From Planctomycetaceae bacterium (GTDB lineage: Bacteria; Planctomycetota; Planctomycetia; Pirellulales; Pirellulaceae), in contig PKCN01000235.1 of NCBI GenBank assembly GCA_002862205.1, forward strand, positions 1 to 32,424: 32,424 nucleotides of DNA, written 5' to 3'. This document shows, piece by piece, positions 9,402-17,535 of the stretch (its first letter is position 1; each line of letters opens with the position of its first letter). The notes beneath the pieces were generated by a model. The model did no database searches. It was not told the DNA's origin and saw only the letters and a list, made by a program, of their open reading frames with translations. The translations under genes were made by a program, and so were the position numbers.

Positions 9402-11230
9402 GACTCCACGTCGGCTGCTCCGGCTGAAAGCAGAAACTCGGCGTCAGCAAGCAGGGGTTCATCCCAACTTAGCTGAAGCACGCCTTCGCGTTGCAGCCTT
9501 TCAATGGTCTCGTGATGAACATCACGTATTCTCTTTTCTGCTTTCCTGACTTTTGAACGACTCTGTGATGATGAGAGCACGAGCATCGCAAAGATTGCTG
9601 TCGGTAGCGAAGAAAGCAACAAGCTGGTCAACATCATTGCCAAATCAGGTTTGGGAAACGCTTCAAGATTTCCACTCAATTGGCTCAATGCATCGTAGCT
9701 TGCATCAAAGTATCCCCGATACAAGGCCACAATGGGACCCGCCATCAGGAACCAAAAGATAACGGTTCCCAGAATGCCAAAGATTGCCGCGGTCAGCCGA
9801 GATGGGGCGACACGCTCAACTTCTGCATCAAAGATCCTCTGCGAATTTTCCTGAAGACTATCGATGCCGGCAAGATAGGCAACCTGGGACCGTGATCCAT
9901 GGGCCCTACGGGTGCTCGCCGAAGATTTTTCATCGCGTAGTTCGAGCAGCTCGTCGTGAAATCGGTCGGCCAGCGGACCCAGTCTGTCTTTGACCGCAGC
10001 GGAACATCGGTTTTGCAATCCGTCTCGAAGGTCCTGTTCAGCACCACGAGTTGCAGTCAGGTTTTTGGTGCTTGTCCAGACGGCACCCACCAGGGAGGGT
10101 AAAGAACCCGACAGGGACAGCAGGACTCGATCCCAGGCACCATGAGTAAGGTTCAAGATGGATAAGAACGTGCGGTAGGGAAAATACAGAGGTGGAGTTT
10201 CAGTCAGCAGGCTCAGACGAAGTCGCGATCGGACCGCAGCACGTAGTGGGCCGTCTCTGCCCACAAGGGTCTCGGCAATTTCACCGGGCAGTAATTTTGC
10301 TTCAGTGTTGAGTCGTCGAACCGCGGCCGTGAGTCCCGGCAGTTGGTCGCTCAAGACAGCGTGCAGAGCTACTTGAAATCGTGAGTCAATCGCTGCCAGA
10401 CGCGCACTTCGCCGTCGGTCACCCGCCCAGGCGCATTCCAGCTCACTTTTGAGCCTTTCGGCGATTTCGGTCGCCGAGTTCTTGCCGATTTCGGCTTCTG
10501 ATCGACTTTCAATTTCAAAGTCTTCAACGATCACGGGTAGCGAAATCGTGCTGGTTGGCGCTGCTTTCCGCATCCGACCCAGCAGGGCTTCGACTTCGGT
10601 TGTGAAGTCGCTATCTGCGGATCGAACTGCATTGATCACTGGAACCACAATCGTACCTTCACTGGCCGCTGCCAAAATCCCCATTGTTTCACTGCGAATC
10701 TGATCGCGGCGGACCACCAGCAGCATGACGGATGCCAGTGACAAGGCGCGGTTGGCTACACTTGCGATCGATTTGCGGTCATCCGTTGCCCCGGGAGCAT
10801 CGACAAGCAGATAGGAGGTCCCGATTGGCTGCATTTCAGATACGGAGCAATGCACGTAGGTTTCGTGGGAAGAATCCAGATTGTCAGGGGGCGTGGGGCC
10901 AACCCAGATCAGCTGCTCAGTGGCCTCATCGGTGCTGTTTCCACTCCTGATCAACCGTTTGGCATCAGGGTTTCCGATGAGCTGTCGAATGATCCATGAC
11001 TTCCCTTGACCGGTTGCACCCACGGCTGCGATCACGGTCATGCCACTGCTTCTGTCATCCAGAATTCGTTTTCTTGCTTCGGCATGATCGTCGCAAAGTT
11101 CCAATACTTCGCGACCTGCAGGGCTGTTTCCAAGCACATTGGCGGCACCCCGTCGGATGCGGCTGAGGTATTCAAGCCCGGGTTGCCCTAGAGCTGTGCC
11201 TGATTGTGTATCGAATTCCGAATTGGACAT
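9398..11230 (-). CDS. Membrane-anchored P-loop GTPase-like protein (second of pair)
   Basis: 610 aa from ATG 11230, with GAGGA about 10 nt upstream; it begins 13 bp after the previous stop, so in-frame extension to 11389 is rejected. Walker A/G1 is GATGQGKS (71-78) and G3 is DAPG (144-147). The G4 position reads NAVR (N200), lacking the Lys and Asp of NKxD, so guanine specificity is uncertain. A long helical middle region follows, then two strong TM segments (about 479-509 and 529-554) and a basic helical tail (KVRKAEKRIRD). This layout, N-terminal G domain and C-terminal membrane hairpin, resembles dynamin-like or YcjX/YcjF-like membrane GTPases, but I do not recognise a named family. It overlaps the ExbB-like gene by 4 bp. 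Confidence 0.8.
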   Translation of the reverse strand: MSNSEFDTQSGTALGQPGLEYLSRIRRGAANVLGNSPAGREVLELCDDHAEARKRILDDRSSGMTVIAAVGATGQGKSWIIRQLIGNPDAKRLIRSGNSTDEATEQLIWVGPTPPDNLDSSHETYVHCSVSEMQPIGTSYLLVDAPGATDDRKSIASVANRALSLASVMLLVVRRDQIRSETMGILAAASEGTIVVPVINAVRSADSDFTTEVEALLGRMRKAAPTSTISLPVIVEDFEIESRSEAEIGKNSATEIAERLKSELECAWAGDRRRSARLAAIDSRFQVALHAVLSDQLPGLTAAVRRLNTEAKLLPGEIAETLVGRDGPLRAAVRSRLRLSLLTETPPLYFPYRTFLSILNLTHGAWDRVLLSLSGSLPSLVGAVWTSTKNLTATRGAEQDLRDGLQNRCSAAVKDRLGPLADRFHDELLELRDEKSSASTRRAHGSRSQVAYLAGIDSLQENSQRIFDAEVERVAPSRLTAAIFGILGTVIFWFLMAGPIVALYRGYFDASYDALSQLSGNLEAFPKPDLAMMLTSLLLSSLPTAIFAMLVLSSSQSRSKVRKAEKRIRDVHHETIERLQREGVLQLSWDEPLLADAEFLLSAGAADVES

Positions 11231-11243
11231 GGAAAGTTCTTCC

Positions 11244-13355
11244 TCAGGGGCTGGACGGGCCGTTGCGGGGCAAGCTTCGTTGCAGTTCCTTCTGGAATTC
11301 ATCGCGTATCTGGTAGAGCTGCAAGGCGCGGTCCACGGGTTCGCGAATGGCAATCTTGGAAGGGATGACCTTTTCGTCACTGCCATCAATACGAATGACC
11401 GAGGGATCAGTCATGCGTGCGACGCCAAAGGTATCACACAGGACAGCGTGAAAATCAGCGAGTTGCTGTCGGGCTGCCTGCTGGCCCACATTCTTTGTGT
11501 TCTGACCGCCCGCCCAAAATGTGGACAGCGTGGTCAGCCCTGCGGCAGCCAGCAATTCGGGGATCGATGCTGACATCACAAGTGTTGTTCCACCCCCGTC
11601 GATGGGGATCATCAGGACGGCTCCGAAAGCCGCCAACATGGCGGCCAGGGGGGTCAGGCCTGCTGCAAGCTTCTTGTGCGCGGGAATCTCTTTCCACATT
11701 TCTTTGACTGCTTCGTCTAACCGGCGAGCATCCAACGACGTGAAGTCATCTCGATCGAAACGCACGATCGCATTCTCACAAGCCTGTAGCCACTTTTCTT
11801 CGTCGATCGGGCTGTCGCCAGTCGTCCAGTGAGGCAGATTCAAGACGCCGTTGTGACGTTCAAGTGAATTGCAAAGAGTTTCCGGGGTCATCATTCCCCC
11901 ATATTCCCCGCGACGGAACTTGTCTTTGATCTCACCGGCTGTGCGTTGGGCCAGGGCGGAAGGTGTCAGCTGCTTCAATAGATCCGTTGCACCACCAAAG
12001 ATAGCCCGAACTCGCGTGTTCAGTCTTACGCCAAGTCGCGCGTACCATGGCGCTGTGGCAGCAAACGAGTCCGAAAGTTGACGCAAAATACGTTCGCTCT
12101 GATGAAGCCTCAGTTCGGTCACTTCACCGCCGATCTGCCGATGGGCGAAGAAGTCCAAAGAGGCCTCAAGCAGACAGTGCTGGGCTTTGTCGGTTGCACG
12201 CTGCGCCTGGGTCGAATCGCGGTCCAGCATTACAAACGCGTCTTCCCAGATCACGCTGCGTAACGTTGCCGCCAAAGCGAGACTGAACTTCTCAAACAAC
12301 TGTCCGCGATCAAGTTTACTTGGCAGTGAGGAGAGAAGACGGTCCTCGGAAATACAAGCCGGAGGATTGTCGTTGGGGTCATCTGAGATGGAAAAGAAAA
12401 CGGGAAGCGGATCAGTTTCATCCTCTTGGCCCGCTAAAACTGCGTCTTCAACCTTGGGAATGTAGGGACCACTACTTGGCACTTCGAAATCATAGGCCGC
12501 GAAAATTGTTTCGATCCCGTTGGAACGCGCCAGGGGTTGAAACGTTTCGGACACTTGATCTGGTGTCTGACGTGCCCGGACTTTATTGACCGCCAACATC
12601 CGTGGGACTCCGGGCATCAAGTCCGAAGCCATCCGCAATAAATCACCCAAGGTGCTGTCGCGTGATGACTCAGCCGATGCGACGACCAGAAATGCAGAGC
12701 ACAGTGACGCTGCCTTGCCTAATAACTCGCGACGAACCTCCGGTGAACCCAAACCGAGTTCGGCATCGGAAACAATGTCAGGGCAGTCCAGTAATGCGAT
12801 GCCCACTGAGTTGAGCGCGGGGTCGGTGGCAATGAGAGGAATGGCGAGTGATTCCTCACGACCATCTGTGTTGTTGTATTGTTGGTGCGCCTGGGCCGGA
12901 TCTGGGGATAGCATCTCGGGGCGTTGCCCGAGTGAGTCCCCGATGCGATCCATCAGCAACGACCAAAGTTCGGTGTCCTTCTCCCAAGCCGTGGGAAGCC
13001 ATAAAACAAAGCGATGCGTTCCCTGAGCGTTGTTGGCACCACGCAGCGTTCTTGCTTGGCCATCTTTGCTGAGAAAGGTAGCGACCAGGCTTGTTTTGCC
13101 ACTGTTGAGCATGCCGGCAACGGCGACAGTCGGCCATTCAATGAGTCGCTCGGCAGTGTGGACTTTTCTGCCCGCAGCCAGCACGCGATTCACAACCCGC
13201 CCGTCGAGACGACGGATTGCCTGCAGGAAACTATCACGGCCTTCGTCCGGATAAGTGTATTCTATCGCAGCGCGGCGATCATCATCTTCCAGCAACGCCT
13301 GCAACGTTGGCCAGTCAATGGATTGCTTCGACTTTTTGCGGCGAGAACCAAACAT
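11244..13355 (-). CDS. Membrane-anchored P-loop GTPase-like protein (first of pair)
   Basis: 703 aa. A short N-terminal helical lead is followed by G1 GMLNSGKTS (81-89), G3-like DCPD (190-193; Asp replaces the usual Gly) and G4-like NK at 257-258 (NKVRAR, no terminal Asp). The C-terminal half is helical, with two hydrophobic segments about 563-585 and 590-615 and a final helical tail. It is the first gene of a three-gene minus-strand unit; the next GTPase begins 13 bp after its stop. No clear Shine-Dalgarno precedes ATG 13355. The domain order mirrors its neighbour although the two are clearly diverged, suggesting an old duplication or a heterodimeric pair as in some bacterial dynamin pairs (inference). 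I do not recognise a named family. Confidence 0.8.
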   Translation of the reverse strand: MFGSRRKKSKQSIDWPTLQALLEDDDRRAAIEYTYPDEGRDSFLQAIRRLDGRVVNRVLAAGRKVHTAERLIEWPTVAVAGMLNSGKTSLVATFLSKDGQARTLRGANNAQGTHRFVLWLPTAWEKDTELWSLLMDRIGDSLGQRPEMLSPDPAQAHQQYNNTDGREESLAIPLIATDPALNSVGIALLDCPDIVSDAELGLGSPEVRRELLGKAASLCSAFLVVASAESSRDSTLGDLLRMASDLMPGVPRMLAVNKVRARQTPDQVSETFQPLARSNGIETIFAAYDFEVPSSGPYIPKVEDAVLAGQEDETDPLPVFFSISDDPNDNPPACISEDRLLSSLPSKLDRGQLFEKFSLALAATLRSVIWEDAFVMLDRDSTQAQRATDKAQHCLLEASLDFFAHRQIGGEVTELRLHQSERILRQLSDSFAATAPWYARLGVRLNTRVRAIFGGATDLLKQLTPSALAQRTAGEIKDKFRRGEYGGMMTPETLCNSLERHNGVLNLPHWTTGDSPIDEEKWLQACENAIVRFDRDDFTSLDARRLDEAVKEMWKEIPAHKKLAAGLTPLAAMLAAFGAVLMIPIDGGGTTLVMSASIPELLAAAGLTTLSTFWAGGQNTKNVGQQAARQQLADFHAVLCDTFGVARMTDPSVIRIDGSDEKVIPSKIAIREPVDRALQLYQIRDEFQKELQRSLPRNGPSSP

Positions 13356-13958
13356 GTGCGATGCACGAAAGGCGTGCTGTCATTCCTTCATTGAATCAGG
13401 TGCGCCGTCAAAAATGACGCTTGGAATTGTGCGTGGTTTGAGTTGTCTGGCTACTGTCAGCGGCGATCACGGCGATCCGGTTGTCACCTTTCGAGGTTCA
13501 ATGGATCATGGTCTTGACGGTGCAAGGGCAACCCACTGATGCCAAGCTGTCTCCTGTCACCGACGGCTATTATCTTAGATGTAACCGTATCAAAGAACCA
13601 CCTCATGCCTCACTGTGCGGCTTTTCTTGTCTTTTAAAGGTGCATTGGCTGAGTCGTGGCGTGAGGTTCTTCCCGCCTCAAGGTCTTCTTGATCCTCCTG
13701 ACTGTCACAGTGGCATCGTGGAACGGATGCTGGAGTAGGGTTTGGGGGGAGTCGCTTTGATCCTGAATCGGAATGCCAATGACTCTGGTGGTGCTGTGTG
13801 GAGGCTTTAAGGAGAGGAGAGTTGCACGTGGGGCGTCACGAGCATACAAACAATGCTACCTCGGGTACGTTGTTGACGCATCCTTGGGCGTGCCGCAGGT
13901 CACGGAATACCCGTTTTGAATCGCGGTCAGTTCTCGCTCTGTGACTAGGGGATAAAAA
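13356..13958. other. Divergent spacer between GTPase cassette and lipoprotein gene
   Basis: 603 bp. A small hairpin CGTCA/TGACG sits at 13406-13419. A possible short ORF with a strong ribosome site lies at 13809-13944 (listed separately). No other gene or repeat array is evident. Promoters for both flanking transcripts must lie here but none could be placed with confidence. Confidence 0.6.
13828..13944 (+). CDS. Possible short leader ORF upstream of lipoprotein
   Basis: A purine-rich AAGGAGAGGAGAG (13809-13821) is the strongest Shine-Dalgarno match noticed in the window. It sits about 7 nt before a GTG (13828; an in-frame TTG at 13822 is closer). The frame encodes 38 residues and stops 14 nt before the lipoprotein ATG. 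The peptide is basic and has no recognisable motif or signal. It could be a real small protein, a regulatory leader, or a chance frame behind a purine tract. Confidence 0.3.
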   Translation: MGRHEHTNNATSGTLLTHPWACRRSRNTRFESRSVLAL

Positions 13959-14609
13959 ATGATGTTCCGAATCGAACTCGGTGGTGTTGGTTTCGCTTGT
14001 CTGCTCATGCTCGTTGGAATGCTCGGCGCAGGCGGATGCTCTGATACACCTGAAGCAGACCCTGTGTCTGCCGTCGCCACTGCAGATGCTGCCAGTGCCG
14101 ATGCTGCCAGTGCCGATAACGACACTGCCGATGCTGCCACTGCCGATGCGGCCAGTGCAGATACGGATGAGGGAGAAGCGAAGTTGCCATCTGGTGAAGA
14201 ACTGGAGAAGGCTGCGGGAGAAGCCGTGGATGCGGTGGCCGACGGGGTTTCGATTGCCTGGAAAAAAGCATCCTCCGCAATGAAAAGTTTCGAAGGGGGC
14301 AAGGAAATGATGGGCAGCATGCAGGAAATGTATGGCTCGGCAAAGACGTCTCTGAGTGAAGTCACGAGTGAGGAGTCAGCGATGAAGGCAAAAGCGGAAC
14401 TCGACAAATTGTCCGAAAAAATGGAAGAGTGGAAGCCACAACTCAGCGAAATGTCTGAGGAAGCCAAGGCTGGAGCCAAGCGATTCTTTGATCACGTCGC
14501 CGAAAAACTCTCGAGCATGGCAGAGCAGTTGAACGAAAACGAGTGGGTCAAAACGATCCTCAAGCCCAAACTGCAAGAGGTCATTGAGCAGTTGAAATCA
14601 CTTGTGTGA
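13959..14609 (+). CDS. Small helical lipoprotein with Ala/Asp repeat linker
   Basis: 216 aa. The N-terminal hydrophobic signal ends in GAGGC with a probable lipid-modified Cys27. Residues ~40-69 are six Ala/Ser/Asp/Thr pentapeptides encoded by a 15-bp repeat, a flexible acidic spacer. The rest (about 75-216) is predicted to be amphipathic helices rich in Glu, Lys, Ser and Met (KAELDKLSEKMEEW), possibly coiled coil. No enzyme motif; function unknown, with envelope anchoring inferred from the lipobox. AGGGGA lies about 7 nt before ATG 13959, with ATG 13962 as alternative start. It is convergent with the Bat-like operon and divergent from the GTPase cassette. Confidence 0.85.
   Translation: MMFRIELGGVGFACLLMLVGMLGAGGCSDTPEADPVSAVATADAASADAASADNDTADAATADAASADTDEGEAKLPSGEELEKAAGEAVDAVADGVSIAWKKASSAMKSFEGGKEMMGSMQEMYGSAKTSLSEVTSEESAMKAKAELDKLSEKMEEWKPQLSEMSEEAKAGAKRFFDHVAEKLSSMAEQLNENEWVKTILKPKLQEVIEQLKSLV
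14076..14165. repeat. 15-bp in-frame repeat inside lipoprotein gene, 6 units
   Basis: Six contiguous units of GCCAGTGCCGATGCT type start at 14076, each encoding one A/D-x-A-D-x pentapeptide. Units differ at a few positions. Confidence 0.85.
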
Positions 14610-14614
14610 GGAAA

Positions 14615-14642
14615 GACCCTGTATCTCAGACCCTGTATCTCA
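14615..14642. repeat. 14-bp direct duplication after lipoprotein gene
   Basis: GACCCTGTATCTCA occurs twice in perfect tandem (14615, 14629) and continues with GAC, 5 nt after the lipoprotein stop. Confidence 0.9.
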
Positions 14643-14765
14643 GACTAGGTGAGAGCGTCCTCAGAGGGCAAGGTTTCGCACGGCGTGCTGGCAGTGGACT
14701 GGATCTTGGAGGGTTCATGGTGGTCCGGACCAGAAGCCTTCGTGAGGACGGGTTCTGGTGGGCAG

Positions 14766-14803
14766 TCAGGCGAACTGGTGCAAGTCAGGCGAGCCGGTGC
14801 AAG
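14766..14803. repeat. 19-bp tandem duplication spanning a stop codon
   Basis: TCAGGCGAACTGGTGCAAG (14766-14784) is followed by TCAGGCGAGCCGGTGCAAG (14785-14803), with two mismatches. The second copy contains the stop codon and last codons of the minus-strand vWA gene; the first lies immediately beyond the stop. Confidence 0.9.
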
Positions 14804-17535
14804 CGTCGGATGACCCACTCCATCGTCAGCATGGTGGCGATGAGCCACATTAAAACGACGTTACGTCGTTCGGTGAACAGTCTGTACGGAGTGCCGGGAA
14901 GAATCGTCACTTGCGGTTGAGGTCTGACGAATGATGCCAGCCGCGTTTGGACTTCTGCATTGGATGTGGTTGGATCCATGGGAATGTAGGTGCCTTTGGT
15001 GATGGTGGCGTATTCCTCAAGTTCCTCATCGTTTCGGCTAGGCCGTTCCAGTTCAATCGTGGGAAGCCGGACTTGGATGGATTGACGGAATACTTGCTCC
15101 TCCAGGGCATCGCCAATGGTGAGTCGCAGCTCATAACTGCCAGGTTCTCGCACGAAAAACCGCCCGCCATAAGTACCTGCTCGTGGCTCTCCTTTGAGCG
15201 GTTGGAGGATGATGTCATCGATGCGCCCACTGGGAGACAGCAATTTTGCCGCGACTTCTGGAACATCCAATGGCTCGTATTGGTCGTCGGTGAGCACAGC
15301 GCGGACAGTGATTGTGTCACCAATCATGGCTTTGCTATTGTCGACCAGCAAAACTCCTCGAGTACTGTCTCGCAGTAAACGGCCCTCGCTTACCCAGCGA
15401 ACAAGTTTGGTGTAGTAAGTGTCAAAATAGGTGTCACTTTCAGCGCGTAACCGCCACATTTCACCGCTACCTTGAAAGTAGACTTTGCCAGCACCATAAA
15501 ATTGGGATGCGAGATAGATGGGAAGAGCACCACCGATCTCCGTGGTGGGGTCAGAGAAAAGTGCGTAGACTTTGGCACCTGATTTAGCGCTCTTTGAATC
15601 AACGTAATCGTAGACTCCTGAAAATTCGCTCCAGATCGTTTCGCTCTCTTCGGGTGTGTCAGCGATCCAGAGGAACTCAGCACGACGTGCCTCAGGAGTG
15701 AAGGTAAGTGGCCATGCCACACTTCCGCCTCGACGCCCACCCTCAAAAAGCAAGGGGCGATTGGAGAAGTTCAGTGGATAGAATCCGGCAATGGTGGCGA
15801 CGCGCGGATCAGTACGTCGACGCTTCCACTCGGGGTGGTAAACAGGACCTGCGACAATGATCATGCCGCCGGCCTGTTGGGTCAGCCAGCGGTCCAACAG
15901 GTCCAACTGCTCGGCATCAAACGCAAGCCAGTCCGGATCGAACATGGCAATCGTGTCGTATTTGAAAAGCTCTTCTGCAGTGGAGGGAAAGTCCGTGAGA
16001 ATGGTGTCCGCATCCTGGCTCATTCCAGGTTGCCCAGTCTGCAACCATGCATCGAGTTGGATTGAATTGTCTCGATACAGCATGTTGCGAACGAATCGAT
16101 ACTCGCGGGTGGGGCCTCCGGCGACTGCCAGCACTTTAAGTTTTTCGGCCACCACTTCGTAGCGAGCATCGCGAATGTTATCTCGTTCGTTATTGTCGGC
16201 AGCAGGTGCAATCAACCGAATCGCAAGTCTTCGCCGCCCTACTGTTTCCGGTTCAAGTTCGAAACGAATTCCAGTGAGAGTGCCATCGTTCTTGATCAGG
16301 ACTTTTTGCGAGTCAATGACCTCGCCCGGTGGCTCGATTCTGTTTTCATCGCTAACGGGTTTGTTCTTGGTTTGGTTGTTGTCCAGCCCGTCGAGCAACT
16401 GGACCTCTACTTCCAATGGTTTTTCGCCGCTTCCCTGCAGGACGGCACTGACGGCAAATTTGTCTCCGGGATAAATGCGACGCGGAGCGTCGATGTCCAC
16501 AATTCGCACATTGGTAGGAGCCGATGCGCTGCCTAGCCCAATCGGGTAGACCGAGACTTCGCTACGTCTCGCGGATGCCATGGCCATGTTTACGTCCGTG
16601 CCACCGTTGTTTTGTCCATCTGAGATCAACACGATTCCTGCCAAGGTGGCTGGGTCATGATCGGTGAGAATATTGCGAACTGCATCCCCAATCCGGCTTT
16701 GATTTCCGCTGGCGGCGAGTTCCTCGCCCCAATCGACCGCCCGCACTGGCTGGTCAGCGTCAGCTTCCGATGGTGTTGCCGCCTCGTCCACATCTGCTGT
16801 GCCCCGATCCCATCCGAGTATCTCCCCCAGCGTACGCTCGGTCTGGACGCTATAGACGCTCCCCAGACAAATCGTGCCAAGTACCATGGCGATGGTGGCT
16901 GGCAGCAGCCACCAGCCAACCACGGGGGCACGTCCGAAGATGCCCAGTCCCAACGAGATCAACCCGAGGATGAGACTCAGAGCAATCAGAGCAGCACCAA
17001 GAACCGCAAAGGAAGATGAGGTGGCGGCAGGGACTTGGTCGGGTTGGCCGTCAGTACTGGGGTCGAGTCCCCCTCTCGAATCGATCAGCTTGGGCTCTGC
17101 CTCAGCGCTGAATGCATAAACGCTGACGCGATGTTCCGTGGACAAGCTCTCGAGAATACCGTTTTCGCTCACGAGCTCTTGCGCGCGTTGGATGCGGGAT
17201 TGTGTTGCCGATTCGGAACCTGTCGGTAACGACATGCTCTGACTGGTGTCCACAAGAATCGCAACCTCACTGGGACGCGTGACCATCCGCTCAGTTCGAC
17301 GCTGCAAGTCAAAAAAGAAAAACACCAATGCAAGTACGGTGACCAACCGCAGACCAATCAGGAGAAACCTGATCGGGATTGGCATTTCAGTGACGTCTCT
17401 ACGATAGAAACGCACGCAAAGATACAGCAGTGCTGTCAGTGCTGAAGTGAGCAATGCCCACGCCCACCATCCTTCCATGGCTGAGGCACGGGAGAACTCG
17501 TAGATGATTTGGCTGGTGCCTTGTGTTTCGTTCAT
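14785..17535 (-). CDS. Large vWA membrane protein of Bat-like operon
   Basis: 916 aa. TM segments lie at about residues 23-42 and 55-76, and a C-terminal TM near 893-908. A vWA domain begins at ~88 with MIDAS DTSQS (96-100) and continues at ~276-330 (GIVLISDGQNNGG at 300-313). A TM hairpin (177-200 and 206-229) is inserted inside the vWA domain. Beyond it come beta-rich extracytoplasmic-type regions and a ThuA/GATase-like segment (TIAMFDPDWLAF... GGMIIVAGP). Family members work with MoxR ATPases and DUF58 proteins in envelope stress or metal-dependent assembly; the exact role is unknown. The start overlaps the previous stop as ATGA, with GGGAGGA 6 nt upstream, so it is translationally coupled. 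Confidence 0.85.
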   Translation of the reverse strand: MNETQGTSQIIYEFSRASAMEGWWAWALLTSALTALLYLCVRFYRRDVTEMPIPIRFLLIGLRLVTVLALVFFFFDLQRRTERMVTRPSEVAILVDTSQSMSLPTGSESATQSRIQRAQELVSENGILESLSTEHRVSVYAFSAEAEPKLIDSRGGLDPSTDGQPDQVPAATSSSFAVLGAALIALSLILGLISLGLGIFGRAPVVGWWLLPATIAMVLGTICLGSVYSVQTERTLGEILGWDRGTADVDEAATPSEADADQPVRAVDWGEELAASGNQSRIGDAVRNILTDHDPATLAGIVLISDGQNNGGTDVNMAMASARRSEVSVYPIGLGSASAPTNVRIVDIDAPRRIYPGDKFAVSAVLQGSGEKPLEVEVQLLDGLDNNQTKNKPVSDENRIEPPGEVIDSQKVLIKNDGTLTGIRFELEPETVGRRRLAIRLIAPAADNNERDNIRDARYEVVAEKLKVLAVAGGPTREYRFVRNMLYRDNSIQLDAWLQTGQPGMSQDADTILTDFPSTAEELFKYDTIAMFDPDWLAFDAEQLDLLDRWLTQQAGGMIIVAGPVYHPEWKRRRTDPRVATIAGFYPLNFSNRPLLFEGGRRGGSVAWPLTFTPEARRAEFLWIADTPEESETIWSEFSGVYDYVDSKSAKSGAKVYALFSDPTTEIGGALPIYLASQFYGAGKVYFQGSGEMWRLRAESDTYFDTYYTKLVRWVSEGRLLRDSTRGVLLVDNSKAMIGDTITVRAVLTDDQYEPLDVPEVAAKLLSPSGRIDDIILQPLKGEPRAGTYGGRFFVREPGSYELRLTIGDALEEQVFRQSIQVRLPTIELERPSRNDEELEEYATITKGTYIPMDPTTSNAEVQTRLASFVRPQPQVTILPGTPYRLFTERRNVVLMWLIATMLTMEWVIRRLHRLA

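Noticed and set aside
11231-11389. N-terminal extension of the second GTPase
   Set aside because: It would overlap the preceding gene by about 145 bp; ATG 11230 has a ribosome site and fits the operon spacing.
13856-14479. 207-codon minus-strand frame over the lipoprotein gene
   Set aside because: Low-complexity Ala/Ser/Val translation of the complementary repeat strand; the plus-strand frame has a signal peptide, lipobox and ribosome site.
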